DNA of 64,000 nucleotides from Heterocephalus glaber (taxonomy: Eukaryota > Chordata > Mammalia > Rodentia > Bathyergidae). Position numbers and translations under genes: made by a program. Numbering within the stretch: position 1 is the stretch's first letter; the number at the start of each line of letters is the position of its first letter. Below are positions 24,853-39,800 of the stretch, piece by piece. Below the pieces are notes generated by a model. It did not search any database, was not told the origin of the DNA, and was given only the letters and a program-made list of their open reading frames with translations. The stretch is taken from the NCBI RefSeq assembly GCF_000247695.1, contig NW_004624748.1:9503252-9567251 (forward strand). The letters are read 5' to 3'.

Positions 24853-27800
24853 GGTTTAGATCTAGAATGCCCCCACAAGTCTCCTGTACATGTAAGGTAA
24901 ATGGACTGTGTGGGTACTATACTCATCAGTGGATTTATCTCATCTACTGCTAGGTATAGTAGGTAAATATGCTGTTAGGAAGTGCAACCTGGTCAGAAGA
25001 GGTGGGTGACATGGGGCGTGATCTGGAAGGGTATGTTCCCCTCCTCAGATCCTCCTTTCTTTTTCTGCTTCCTGGCGGCCATGGGAGAGGCAGGTGTCTT
25101 CTGCCCAGACTCTTCCACCATGTTTCTGCCTTGAAGCTAACCAACCACAGACTGAAAACATGAGCCAAAGTAAACCTCTCCTCCTTTAGGTTGTAGGCGC
25201 TGGGTATTTTGTCCCAGCAATGAAAAAGTAACATTGTATGTGTAATATGATAAAATATTGAAGTCTTCAATCCACATAGTTAGGCATGGGTGCTCATTTT
25301 TCTTTTTATCTTTCTTTTCACTAGTCTATAAACAGTGGACCTTTGGCTTATGAACTCAATTCATTCACAAGGGCTGGTTGTAACTCAAGTTGGTCAACTG
25401 AAGGCTCAGGCCCCTCTACACAGCCTTCAAAGTCTCTTTCCTGTATACAGGCAGGTCTCAGTGTCCTTACGAGAGACATTGGCCCAGGATTTCTCAATTA
25501 CCCCACACAGGAAAGAATATTGTAATGTTCCTTCCAGGACTCTTTAAGGGTTAAATCTGTATCTGAGACCATCTGAAAGCATGAGTGGCCAGCATTCAGA
25601 TAGTAACTCAAGACTCTGGTCATAAGTTAAAATTAAATTCCGATCATAACCCAAGTTGTTCGTATGTCAGGCCAGTTGTAACTCGTATTTGAAATTTCTT
25701 CAATAATAAAAAACTAAAATTTACCCATGATATACCAGTAATAAGTTACAAAACAAACACAGCTCCTTTTAAAAAAAAAGTTCTAGATCTGTGTGCTTAA
25801 GAGAATGCCTAGAGGTCATGTGGCACAGCTATGAGGGGAGAGAATTGAGGGAAAGGTGGAGAGTTAGAGCTTTCACCTTATAGTTTTGTAAGCTGTCTTA
25901 TCAAAAGCAATCAATAGTTGAATATTTAAATCTCTTCCATAAAATCTCACTTTAAGATCTATTTTATAATCTCTTAAAGAAAATCCAAAACAAATTATAT
26001 CAAAAAATATTTACATTATCTACAGTTTTGCTAAAAATTTTTCTATCTGCAGAATGTGTCCTTTGAAATAGAAGCCAAAAAAGTACTCCCAACAAGATTT
26101 AGTGAAAAAAAAAAACATGTTTGAATGCTTTGAAGCTAGAAATCAACTTGTTCATTCATTTTTTCACTGTCTAACTTAACTGTTGACAGAGGAAAGTTTA
26201 CTTTCACAGCAAACCACCAAAAGCCATGTGTCTCCTGCTGCCCGTTCTGAAGAACAGAACCACCCCAGTGGCAGGGCTTCTCCCACATTGCCAGGAGACA
26301 CCTTCTCCTCCATCACCCTTGGGGGCCTCCTCTCCCCTCACTTCTCTACATAGAAAAAAAAGCCCACACATTTGGATGAGCCTGATAATTGATCTCTTCA
26401 CAAAATGGCCCCTCCACCAGTGATACCTCATTCTACACCACAAACTAACATCACTTAAAGCCTTCCTTTCAGAGGGTTCTCATTCTTTCATTTCCAGAAT
26501 ACCTGAGAACCAGGAAAAATGCAACTAATACACAAATCACTAATAAAATATTTTCCCTTTTTTATTTCATACCAAGTCTTTGAAACCTGGTGTGTACTTA
26601 ACACACTTAAGACATATTTTACACACTCATGGCACATTCAGACAAACCAGCCAGATTTCACATGCTCAGTGGCAGGTGGCTCCAGATCCATACAACACAA
26701 ATCCTCTCAGTTGTCTCACACTGACTTGACTCACTGTTCCTTGGCCCTCACACTCAAGTGTGTCATCAAATCCTGCTGACCCAAATTTCTAACCCTCTGC
26801 CTCATCCCTACACTTCATCCTCTCATCAACATCCTAGTTCAGACCACCTGCATCTTTCAAAGGGAAAAACACAACAGCCTCCTAACCAATTTTTCCAGTT
26901 CTGCCAACTCTTCTTCATTTCAATGCCCAGCAAGAATTAAAGAACTGGCTTTTCTGGAGAAAGAGAAAACATAAAAGGCCAGGGTCAGCAAGACCAGGAT
27001 GTACTCTGATCTGTCCACTAACTCTTAAGGAAGTTTGTTAGGACCAATGTGTACTGGGATAGGGCATGAGTTCTACTATAGAGAAGGCAATTTCAACCCA
27101 TTGTGGGTCTCCTTCCTACAGGGCAAGAATGACAAAATGACTCTGTCAGACGGCTACTTGGCAGTCTGGATTTGAAGTACCTACTGTTCATAGAGTTGAC
27201 TCAGATTACCAAATTGTGCTATAAATCCAGGGATCTTGGGGGAAGCTGGGACTCTCTAAAACTCATGGAGTTATAACCAGTCCCATGGGGAGCTGAGCTG
27301 TAGTATCTACCATCTTACAGCTGGGGAAGAGATGCCTTACCTACCATTTAGCTTGTTATCCAGGTCACCCTTGGGTGATTCTTAGACAATTTTGTTCCTT
27401 GAAAAGTCCAAGCTGGGCCGGGGATTTAGCTTAGTGGTTCTGCTGCCTGCCTCGCAAGCGCAAGGTCCCGAGTTCGATCCCCAGTACCAAAAAAAAAAAG
27501 TCCAAGCTATCTTTTATATCCCTGTCAAAAATGTTTTAGTTCCATCCCAGCTACTCAATACAAATTTGATCACCCTGACATAATATACTAGCTAAAAGCT
27601 GAAAGGCTATGAAATCATAACGTGATACTGATGACCATCTGGGCTGCCTCACTTGTTCCTTCCTCACATATACCCTGCCTGTGACTAAACACACAAAGCC
27701 ACTAGTGTTCCCCAAAGCAGCCATGGTCTTCCATTCCTATATGCATTCCTATATGCTTTTCTAGCCACGTAAAACAACCTGACTTCATCTGACTCTCCCA

Positions 27801-30800
27801 CACTCCTACCAACACACTCCAGCTTTCAGATGCCACCATTCACATGGACCCCACCTCCCCACACACAGGCAGCATTCCCTTCAGAAGATCTGCCATGGTC
27901 CAACCACCCTGTGTTTCCCATCAGCTCACTGAATCACACCTGAGGTTTATCAATCTCCCCTCATTATGTATGGGTCCTCAAAGGCAGAAGCTGTTTTACA
28001 TGCCTGGGACACAAGTCCTTAATAAAGGCATGAACTGAATAAATAAGTGCTGGAAGAAAAGATCTCACAACATACCAGATTTTGTTAGACTGTTAGACTC
28101 TGTTTCTTCTAACCGAACATCTGAAAATGAAGCTTCTGAAGGTAACTTCTTCTGGTCATCTTTTAAACTCTGTGCAATTTGCTGTGTAGAGAAATCAGAA
28201 GGAACATTAAAGTGTAGTTTTCAGCAGTATTTGGCAATATGAACTGACTGAAAAGATGGTTGGGAACTCATATAAAATCAAAGCATCATCCATTAAGGAT
28301 TTACTAATTATAAAAGGGGAAAGATTTTTATAATCACCACCTTAACCATTTGTGGAACAACCTGACATATTCCCTTAGAGGTAATGAAGTAAGAAGTACA
28401 CATCTACTATCTAGTATTTTTACAAAAAAAAAAAGAAACTAAATTTAAGCAAGAGAAAACAATCAAATCTACAATATGGCTACATTTCACAATAAAGTTG
28501 GCTTGGTCTCTTCAAAAAGGGCAATGTTATAAAAACAAAAAACAAAATGGAGACAGGGAGGAAGGGGTCTTAGTCTGACTCAAAGAGATCAAAGAGACAA
28601 AAATTAAATGTAACACAGTAAGCTTGATTGGATTATACTTTTTTAAATTTTTGGTCCAGTTATAAAAGACATGTAAAGGACAACTGGGGAAATTTGAATA
28701 GGACTCTATGTAAATAATATTGTTGAACTGATGTTAACTTTATTAGGTACAAAAATGATATTGTGGCTACGTGGAAAATTTATTCTTAGAATAAGAACTA
28801 AAATAAGAGTGCAGTATCAAGATGTCTTCAACTTATTCTCAAATGATTCAGTAACAAAATAAACACAAGGAGATAAAAGTAAATGTGACAAAATATTAAC
28901 AACTAGTGAATCTGAAAGGAAGAGATTCAACTGGCTATGTGATATTAAGGATCTATAATGTTTTAAGGTATGATAATTATATTATGGTTATGTTAAAAAT
29001 AAAAATACCCTTACCTTTTAGAGATACCCATAAACTACAGATTTTAATGTTTGAAACTTGCTCTAAAATAATTAATGGGAGCAAGACAGAGTAAGGAGGT
29101 ATAAGTAAACAAGTTGGCTGTGTTGAGGCTGAAGTATGTACATTAAATATTCATTTTACTAAACCTTTGCTTATGGTTGAAAAAGTGTTAGGTTCTAGAG
29201 CTGGGCATGGTGGTACACACCTGTAATCTCTGCTACTTAAGAATCCAAGACAGAATCTTGAGTTCAAAGCTACCCTGGGAAGCACAGTAAGAACCATTTC
29301 CAAAAAAGTTCTAGGCTCTGTCATACTACTACCTGGGAATTCTTTAACCTCTCCCTAAAACTCAAAGAAGATGAAGTTATATATGGAACTGAACAATCAG
29401 TGAGGTAATGTAAGCCTTCAAACCAAAAACTGGACATCAATACTATGTAATTTGTTTTTTTTGTTTTTGGTACTAGGGATTGAACTCAGGCCCTTGCGCT
29501 TGAGAGGCAGGCAGCGGGACCACTGAGCTAAATCCCCGGACCAGTACTGTGTAATTTGGAGAAGACCGCCTCCAGTTTTCTGAGACAGCACAACGCAGGG
29601 TTACACCATCACCATCAACTACAGTAGCTCCTATATTATGAACCCTCCTATATTTTACAGCACAGGGGATTAAACCTAGAGCCTTCACACTGATCTACAT
29701 CTCAAGTTCTCTTCTATTTTGAGGCAGAATCTAGACAGTAAATTGACTAAGCTCAAAGTTGCAATTCTCCTACTACAGCCTCTCCCACAGTGCTGGGATT
29801 ACAAGTGTGTGCCACCACAACCACCTGCAATCCTGTTCTATGCCACTTACAAATGAAAAGGGAAGGGCCGAGAATTTAGCTCAGTGGTTTCGCCACCAGC
29901 TGCGCAAGTGCAAGGACCCAAGTTCGATCCCTGGTACCAGAAAAAACAAAAAAACAACAAAAAAAACCCAAAAACAAATGAAAAGGGAAGTCTCAGCAGT
30001 AATTAAACTTAAAAATTAAGAATACGTATTTCCTGGCAAAGGAGAAAGAAGTGAATATAATGATTAATAATCATAACAACAAATTATACTCTTCAATGTT
30101 TTTTAAAAATTTTATGATTTTAATGAGTTTATCTTGATTCTACTTTCTGAAAAAATTAAAAAATTAATTTCTAAGAAATTAAAAAGGAAAAATCTTTTTT
30201 CAACTAGTATAATATATTCAAAAGTTGTATTAGGACAAGAAGGAGATGAAATATGGAGACCCTACCTCCATCATGACTAACTTATCAGGATATGCCAGGT
30301 CTCCAGGAGCTGGTTTGTAGCCTGTGATGTCCGTCTGAATGTAGATATGGGTTCGATACACAAGCCGCTCTTGTACATCTTCCAACATCTGCTTTGCTCC
30401 AGCTGCAAATGCCCCTAGTTGTTCAGCTAATAAAAAAAATGCAAGCATCCATCCTTGTAGATATAGGAAATTACCTTCTTATAAACAAGCAAAGATATTA
30501 CTTTAACCACTTTTGCTTCAGAGACTGTGATTATATTCTATTTCAATAGGATTCAATGATCTTAGAAAGGTTTAATAAATGTCTCTCAGGGGCTGGGGAT
30601 GTAGCTCAGTGGCAAAGTTAATCGCCTAGCTTGTGTGAAGGCCTGGGGTCAATCCCCAGTATGCCAAAAAAGTCTTTCAATTTCAATTTAAAATTGGGAA
30701 ATAAATTGGTCCTTATACTTCCTAGAACTCTGCAAAATTATTGCCATTATTAATATAAATACTGAATGGGACTTTTAAGAGAGCTCTGTGCTCTCTAAAA

Positions 30801-33800
30801 GTTATTTCGTACAGCTCCAGATCAATCCTAAGAGATAGTTAAGGGAGCTTAATTTATTATCATCCCCATTTTACAAATAAATTGAGTCCCACAGATACAA
30901 AATGACTTGTTAACATTTTCACAAAGAAAAAAGGTAAAAAATGAAATGAGTTTCTGTAGTACTTATTCACTTCTAAAATGCCACTGATGTTAAGACACAC
31001 TAGTAATTCAGTAACAGCTTTTTAAGAGATAGGGAGTTAATAACATAAGATACTCATATTAATTTAAAAATTATCTTATATTCAGAAGCATTAATATGTG
31101 AGAAAACATACATCACAGAATGACTAAATGTAGTAGGAATAGGTTTGGAAGAGTAACAAACCCATAGTAGTGTCTACCAATGAAAGTCAAGGTGAAGACA
31201 ATTCTGCCCACAAAATGATTACTTGAAAAGTACTTTTTTTAACTTTTATGAGTACATGTTTGCAGTACATGATGATTACATTCATCATGGGGAGCTGATA
31301 CTAACCTGAATGTGCACAATCTTGTATTTTTTTAAAGGACCAAAGTATATGATTAGGAAAATCATGTTCTCTATAACTGAACCAAATAGTGAAGAATTGA
31401 TAAGATGGATAAAGCAAAGCTATTCCTAAGAATTGCTTTTCTTTATCTGTAATTTCAAAAATGATGTACCATAACTATGTAAGATGCTAAAATAATTCCT
31501 AATTTTTAATCAAAAGATCAAAAATATTCAATTACTTTATGTATTCTGGTAACACTGTACTAGAAATGCCCAACCCAAAACTAATGGCCAACTCTTTCTG
31601 CATTCTGGATGCCAAAATGAAAAGTGTCTATTTTATTACTAATTTTGCCCGACTTTAATGGAATTTGAACCATTAGTCAAAGAGTAAGTTGGCCCTTGAT
31701 TCAAAGAGGAGAAAGACATTAGCCTAAGCTTCAAAAATTTTAAATTTTTATTTTAAATGTTTTTAAATATTAAAAAATATTAAATATTTTAGTGCAGGGG
31801 TGTAGAAGTATGTAATTTTTTTCAATTTACTGAGCCACAGATATAATTTAAAAGACCTTTAAACTGATCACTTCTATTTACTTACCATTGTTCTGTACGT
31901 GATCTTCAAGCACTTCATTTTTAAGAATCCCACAAAGTTCAGATAGAGTCTCTAAGTGAATGACATGAATGATCAATGGCCTGAAGACATCATACAATGA
32001 CATACACAGTTTCTCCAAAAGCTCACTAAAATGAAAGAATAAAATATGGTTATAGTAGTGTTTTCAGAATTCTCTAATACTTTAAAAGCTTCATTGATTT
32101 CTTCCAGCCAATAAAAACAGTAAATACTGGAAAAGAGTATCTGGGAATACTATAGAATGATAAGTGAAAGGTATAAAGAAATTCTGAGAACTGTTTTTGC
32201 TTTAAAAGCTCAGAATCTATGAGTAATCTGCAGCAATCAATTGAAATTAGCTGCCACCAACCAAAAGTCAACCTACCACAACTTTTTTTATTTCAGCAAT
32301 AATTCTGTACATGTCCTTTCAAAAACAAAATTATCTTTTTTTCCCCCATTCCTAGCCCTCCCTTCATCCCCTCCACCCTTCCCTATTTACAAAGACCTTA
32401 TTTCCATTTTTTCCATTTCTCATCAACAAAATTATCTTTTGACTACCTTTTATATTCTACTTCACTGTGAATGAAATGGCATGTTTTCTTCCAGAAAAGA
32501 CAGGTTCAAATTTCTTGAATACATACATATTTAGATAAATAAAACTCAAAGTACTCTGGACACATATCAAGTACTGTGAGAAATTTTAAACATTTAGAAA
32601 AAAATTAGTTGTCTATATTGTTCATATTGCCAACAGTGGTCTTCTATACACAGTATTGATCAAAAGTGATTACCCCAACCAAAACCATGAAATACATTTA
32701 GCTCTTCCTCATTTACAAGAGTCATAATCTCAGAATCTTTTAAGAATCAAAATAGCCAACACGAAGAAACCAAAAGTGACTAACAGTGCATCTGAAAGAC
32801 ACTTTGAAGAAAAAAAGAGTTATTAAATAGCATCCACATTTTTAATTATCTTTCATAAAATTTTTGAACTAAAAGGAAATATTGTACTTAGTAGAGATAA
32901 GAACTATATATACCAAGACACAGTTTGTTGTATAGAATTACTAAATACTTATGTACATATATATACATACATACATACATATATATAGAATTACTAAATA
33001 TTATCATATCAAAATCTCTCCATAAGTACATGTTGGCCTAGAAATTACATATTTACTTTAATACCCACTGTCCTACCCAACATTCTGTTCACAAACACAC
33101 AAAAGTTAAATCACTTAAGTTGGTTGTACAGCACTCCTATAATATACTGCACCATTACAGTCATTAGCAAATTACATCTTATTAACAAAAGTTAGGTCCC
33201 ATGTGCCACCTACTCTAATTTTGGTGTCGGTTTTGTGAAAAATTCATTGTAAAGTTGGTGCTCATCCTGGCACACATGGACCATGAAGGCACAGCCACTG
33301 CGAACCTGTGTAAACACACACACACCTATAGTTAGACAAACCTAGTGCTCATAAAATAAAGCCTACACTTTATCTGCAAAGAAATTATGCATATGTACTT
33401 ATAAAACAACTTACCAAAGAACAGAAAATGTTTCTTTTTCCATGGCTTAATGCTTAGTGGAATTACAGATAACTTATTTTGTTCTTTTTTTTTTGTACTG
33501 GGGATCGAACTCAGGACCTCACATTTGCGAGGAAGGAGTGGTGCCACTGAGCTAAATCCCTGGCCCAATCATAAGAGGTTTTTTTTCTTTTTCTTTTTGG
33601 TACCAGGGATCGAACTCAAGACCTTGTGCTTATGAGGCAGGCATGGTGCCACTGAGCTAAATCCCCAGCTATTTTGTTCTTAATGCTTTATTTTCTAAAT
33701 TTTTATAATGATCACAAATTACTTTTCTAGTTGAAAGGGAATGTATTAAAACAAAAACCTTTAGAGTTTTTCCTATGGTATGAATTAAAATCACACTAAA

Positions 33801-36800
33801 CAAGAAAGTACTTCTGCAGCAAAAGCTAAGCTAAAACTAAATTGTTAACATAAATCCACTAACTTTGAAACTTCGTCTTTTAAGAAATATTTGTGAATCT
33901 TCATATCTCAAAAACAAAATGAGAATTATTTTGCAAAGTTGAACAAAACTAATAAACTAGATGTCACAACTGAGAAAAAAATTAGTTTGGTGATACGGCA
34001 ACTGAACCACATAAACTTGCTAAGTCATGTCTGAGACCTTGCTCCCTGAAGTAAGTTGTGTACTACAAGAACAAGACATCAGGAATTCCCAGTGATGAAT
34101 GTAACTGTATTGCATACCTAAAATGTACCAATAAATTTAACGAAAGAGAAAAAAAAGAACAAGACATCAGGGACATAACTAGATTTGGAAAAACAGTACT
34201 TTAGAGGAAGATAAATCAAGTATGGCATCAGAATAGCTCACGGGAAGATTTAACACTAAACCAAATTAGGTACAAACTTACCAAGGCACAATGGTCTCTA
34301 TTGTTTTGGCTGGTTAACTCTGTGACAGTACAGGCAATACTAGGGCCCAAAAGGAGCTCCCGCTGAGAAAGGTAACACTGGTGGATATCACTGAGCAGTT
34401 GCTGGTATCTAATGAAAATGCAAATAAAAATAGATGGGGCTATGAATTTCTGATTTCAGATATGTAAATTAAATCTGATCTTAAACCCCAGAATAGATAG
34501 TCAAACCTATAAAATCATAATGGTCACCTTTCATGTGCCCAAATTAAATGCTCAGAAATAACAGATATAAAACAAAACCCATAATGAAGTGATCCCACAA
34601 GCGCTACCTCTTAAAGGATTTCTCTTCCAAGAATAGAGACCTCATGTCTGTTCAGAAGAGAAGGAAATCCTGTTGTGGGAAAAACTCTTGGCATAAAAAT
34701 TTGCTAAGTCAAATCTGAGACCTTGCTCCCCAAAGTAAGTTGTGTGCTATGAGAACAGGCTTGGACACCTGATGGCGCATGCTTGTAACCCCAGATGTCT
34801 GGGAGTCTGAGGCAAGAAGATCATAAGCTGAGGTCAGCGCGGGCAATTTAGTGAGATGCTCTCTCAAAGTATATAAAGAAAAGGGCCGAGGACACAGTGT
34901 GGCACTCTCTGGTTCAATCCCCACTACTACAAACAAACAAAAAAAGAGTAACTCCTCAGGAAATATCAGAGACACCAGATTTGGAAAAACAGCACTACAA
35001 GAAGAATGTAATCTGGAAATCAAAGAACTGGATACTCACTCGGGTATTTTTTCGGATCGTTCTTCTATTTGTTCAATAAGAGTCTGCAGAATAAAGAAAA
35101 ACCACATTAAAAAGCTGAACATATTAATTATACTTTTCATTACCTTTTTATTATGACAGTATCACATTGCTCATTTAAAAAAACGTAAATATAAAAAAAA
35201 TGAAAAGCCATGAAAATCACCTTCCATACTAAGAAGTAATCACACATAATATTTCAGTATATTTACTTTCAGGTTTTTGGACCCATAGTTTTCTTCTTAA
35301 ACAAAGCTGAAATTATACATGTTTAGTTTTATAATCTGCTTTTTTTTTTTTGGTACCGGAGATCAAACTCGGGACCTTGTGCTTACGAGGCAGGCGCCGG
35401 AACCACAGAGCTAAATCCCCGGCCCAAAATCTCCTTTTAAAAATCAACATAACTTTGGCAGGCATGGTGGTGCACACCTGCAGTCCCACCACTCAGGAGG
35501 CTGAGGCAGGGCGATCGCCACCAGTTCGAAGCCAGCCTGGGCTACTTAGTGAGCTCAAGGCCAACCTGGACTACATAGTGAGACTCTGTCTCAAAACACA
35601 AACAAACAGGGCCGAGGATTTAGCTCAGTGGTTTTGCCGCCTGCTGCGCTAACTCAAAGACCCGAGTTCGATCCCCGGTACCAAAAAACAAAAACAAAAA
35701 CAAAAGTAGAGATGGATTTACATTTGCCGGGGATTTAGCTCAGTGGTTTCGCCGCCTGCTGTGCAAGCACAAGGACCCGAGTTCGATCCCTGGTACCAAA
35801 AACAAACAAACAAACAACAAAAATTAACATTATTTCATAGACACTTTCCTATTAAATAATTTTCAATATTAGATGAAAACGTATAAAAAGCCCTACAATA
35901 GTGCCTAGTAAAACATTCAATGAATCTCATTTTGATTCATTTAAAACATTATGTGAACCAGGGGTGGTGGCACACACCTATAATCCCAGTACTCAGGAGG
36001 CTGAGGCAGGAGGATCATCGCAAGTTTGAGGCCAACCTGGGCTACACAGTGAATTCAAGGCCAGCCTGAACTACATAATGAGGCCCTGCCTCAAAACAAC
36101 AACAAATAATAATAATTATTATTATAATTATGATTAAACATTATGTAAAATTGCTAAATATTATCCTATTGTTCATTCTTCTAGTATTAGATATTTAAAT
36201 TGTTTCCAAAGAACTGCAGCCCTCTGGTTAAGAGCCCAGAGGGAAACTAGGGGGTCTGAGTGTCTGCTCCATCATAGCTGTCTGAGCCCAGGCAACCTGG
36301 TTCACTTCTCTGAGATCCTACTTCCTACTATTAAAGCTAGTATTATGAGAGCACAACACAATGGGTCAAAAGAAAAATGTATTTGTATAGGCTGTTAAGC
36401 TAGCATCCTAAAAAAACCTTTTAGAAATGAATCATTTACATCAACAGTATTACTTGTCTCACCAAATCCTCAAAAGAACTGACCTAAGCCATAATTTATC
36501 TATTTCCAAAACACAAAATAATGCCTAACCTTTGTTTCTTTTGTAACAGAACTCACTATATATTCTGAGCCAGCCCTGAACTCACTATGTAGCCCAAGAC
36601 GGCCTGAAGCTCATGATCCTCCTGCCCCAACCTCCTAAGCATTGGGACTACAAGGGTTTGCCACCACGACCAGGTGCCTAATCTTAACTTGCCTGCATTT
36701 TCCACATTATCTGAGTAACCTGGTTATTTTATATTAAATGTATTTGTATTGATATAGAAGCAGCTATAGTATATTAAAAATACTGACTTTTGGGCTGGGG

Positions 36801-39800
36801 ATTTAGCTCAGTGGTTCTGCTGCCTGCCCCGCAAGCGCAAGGACACGAGTTTGATCCCTGGTACCAAAAAAAAAAAAAAATACTGACTTTCCTGTTGAAA
36901 AGATTCCAATTTTTACCTTGTTTTTGCTATTTAAAATCCAAACATTTAATGTTTATATCCTTAATTTCTTTCCCAATAATTTTTCTAGCTTTTTAGGGGA
37001 TGTGCTTATCATGTCATATTTATTAGCTCACTTACAATGTATTTTGGTAATATTATCAAGTAAAATGCTTACTCTTTTTTTCAAATACTTAGCAGATTTT
37101 CCCAATACCATTTTAGAAAACTTCAGCACTTCTTTTTGATTTGAGATGTTTCTTTATACATTAAATTTTAGAATTTTCCATTTCAATGATCTGTCAGTGA
37201 ATTATTGAATCAACAACACTGTATTTTTCAAAAATTTCTATAGTCTTACTTATTTATCAGATAAAGTTCAACCCACTGGAATTTCTGCTAGGAGTACATC
37301 CCACTGTACTTCCCAGTGTAAATTTCACTGGGAAGAACTGAGATTTTAAAAATTAAGTCTCCTAACCACAAACAAGATATTTTTACCATTTATACAATCT
37401 TTTATGAATGTCTGTCTAGTTTTGCCATTTCCTTCATCCTTATAGTTCCATAAGTTATTGCTAGGTAAGCATTTGATGCTTTCTATTGCTAATGTAAGTA
37501 GGGGCCCAGCACATGGACTAACTGGTTACTTATAATGTATAGGAAAGCCACTGATAATTATAATAATCACTTTATAATCATCCATGAGAATAAGCCTCTT
37601 ATCTATACCATTTTCTAATCAAATTATTATCATGGGCATTTGGCTAATAAGCAAAATCAATCAAGGAGGCACAATCTAAATCTCATACCATCAATTAATC
37701 ACTGTCTATTATCTTCTATAAATAAAAGGAAGTTTCTTCTATTTCCAAAAACCAAAAACTCCTTCTCAAGTGGCTGACTTTGTAAACAGAAACAAGTAAA
37801 AGAAGATTTAGCAAAAGTAGATTACCCTTTCTAGTAACTTCACAATGAATAAAGAATATTCATGTATCAGATCCAATTAAGTATATTTCAGATATATTAT
37901 AAAATATATCAGACTTTCCCTGCCTCCATTTCCAATTACCTACGATTACCTAATCAAGATGAACACATTGGGCATTCTTTTATCTACCAAACACTACTAC
38001 AGGCAGTAAATAAGACACATATCCAACCTCATGGAAGATACTATCAATGCCTTATTCAATCCCTATTTTACCTAGATCACTGCAAAATATTCCTTGTTAT
38101 CAAGCCTATCTCAAATCTCTCTTCCCCATAATCCATGTTTACACTGCAACTTTCATTTCTGAAATGATCAATGTGACCAAATCACACTCATTATTTCTCT
38201 ACTTTTCCTGAATTAATGACATGTAAAGTCCCTTGTGAGATGGGTCTTTGCCATTTTTCCTGTGCTGTTTCCCATCATACCCCACTAATATTCTTTGTTC
38301 CTATAACAAATTACATAGTTCTCCCAAAATGTATTTCTTTTTATGTCACCACAACCTTCACTATAATGCTGTCCTCTCTGTATAAAACATCAGCCTCCTC
38401 AAGTACACTAAAAATATGAGCTTTTTAAACCTACCTTTATCTAGAAACCTTCCCTGAAGATCACAGGAAAATGACATGTTTCCTGCTCTGTGGAAGTGAG
38501 CAGGACCCATCTCTAAGATACATTGCTGAATGTGAAAGGACAACGCCATCTTTCATTCACGTTCATTTCCCTGGAGTAAGCAAAGTACTTCAAAATGGCT
38601 AGCTGCATAAATTTCATAACAATATCCTATTTATGTCAATGGACTTACTCTGACTTTGGGGGCAGCAGCTCGAAATTTCACATAAAATAGTGTGAAAGAA
38701 TTGTCTGCATTAGGTATAGATGAAGGATCCTAAAGAAACATGGAAGAAAATAGGGAAGGAATATAATTAGCAAACAAAGAATTATTCAGAAAATGTAACC
38801 CTAACCATTTCATATGACTCTGGCTTGGTCTTCATACCAACCCAAAGCTTAGAAAGAAAAATCACAGAGAAATTACATATTATTATTGCTACAAATTATA
38901 AATAATTAAGAGGAACTATCTTTCTCTTCTCTTATTATAGTTAAAATTTACTCTGTATTATTTAAAACTTTGGAAGGAAACGGCCTGCATACAGATTCAT
39001 ACTGACACTTTCTGGATGTAAAACATTGGCAAGATTACTTCACCTCCCTGAGATTCAGGGCATCCATAAAATTACCATAATATACATACACAGAGACTTT
39101 GTGAAGCTCAATGGTAAAGCACTAGCATAGTGAGCACTTCTATTTATTAAATATTAGTTTCCTAAAGTTACTGAAAATTCTGCAAAATAGTAAAAAAAAT
39201 AGTCTGTTATATCAGCTAGAAGCAACATAAATAGTAAAACACAACCCAAAAATCACTGGCTCTGAATGAAAGTTCAAGAAGACATTCCATATTTTTTTAG
39301 AAAGTAAGCTTAAAAAGCAAAATATAAATAACCATTTTGATTCTGTTTTCTTAGGAAAGAAATATACTCAATGACCACCCTAGCTAGCTCTACTCTTATT
39401 TTCTAACCTAACATCCTACTAACTTTCCACCTAGCATCTACTGCAATCTGTAACTGCTTTTCCTTCTTTACTCATCATTTCTCCTGAATATAAGCTCCAT
39501 GAGGGCAGGGACCTAACTAGCTCCTTTTTGCTGCTATGCATTTCCTATTTCAATTTAAAACATTAAGGGATGCACAATAAAAATAAAAGCATAAAAACCA
39601 CCAAAAAAAAAAAGGTAAAGAAAAAAATTTAGGATAGGAGTGTAACTCAGAGGTAGAGCCCTTCTCTAGCATGTGCATGGCCCTGGGCTCAATCTCCAGC
39701 ACCACAAAAAATAATGATAATTAATTAATAAACAAATAATCTATCAGACTGAACCACTTCTATTATTTTGGTGTATTTCTTTCCAACATTTTCATAAAAC

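Noticed and set aside
24756..24953. Open frame with a (VC)n stretch
   Set aside because: It is only the translation of the TG microsatellite.
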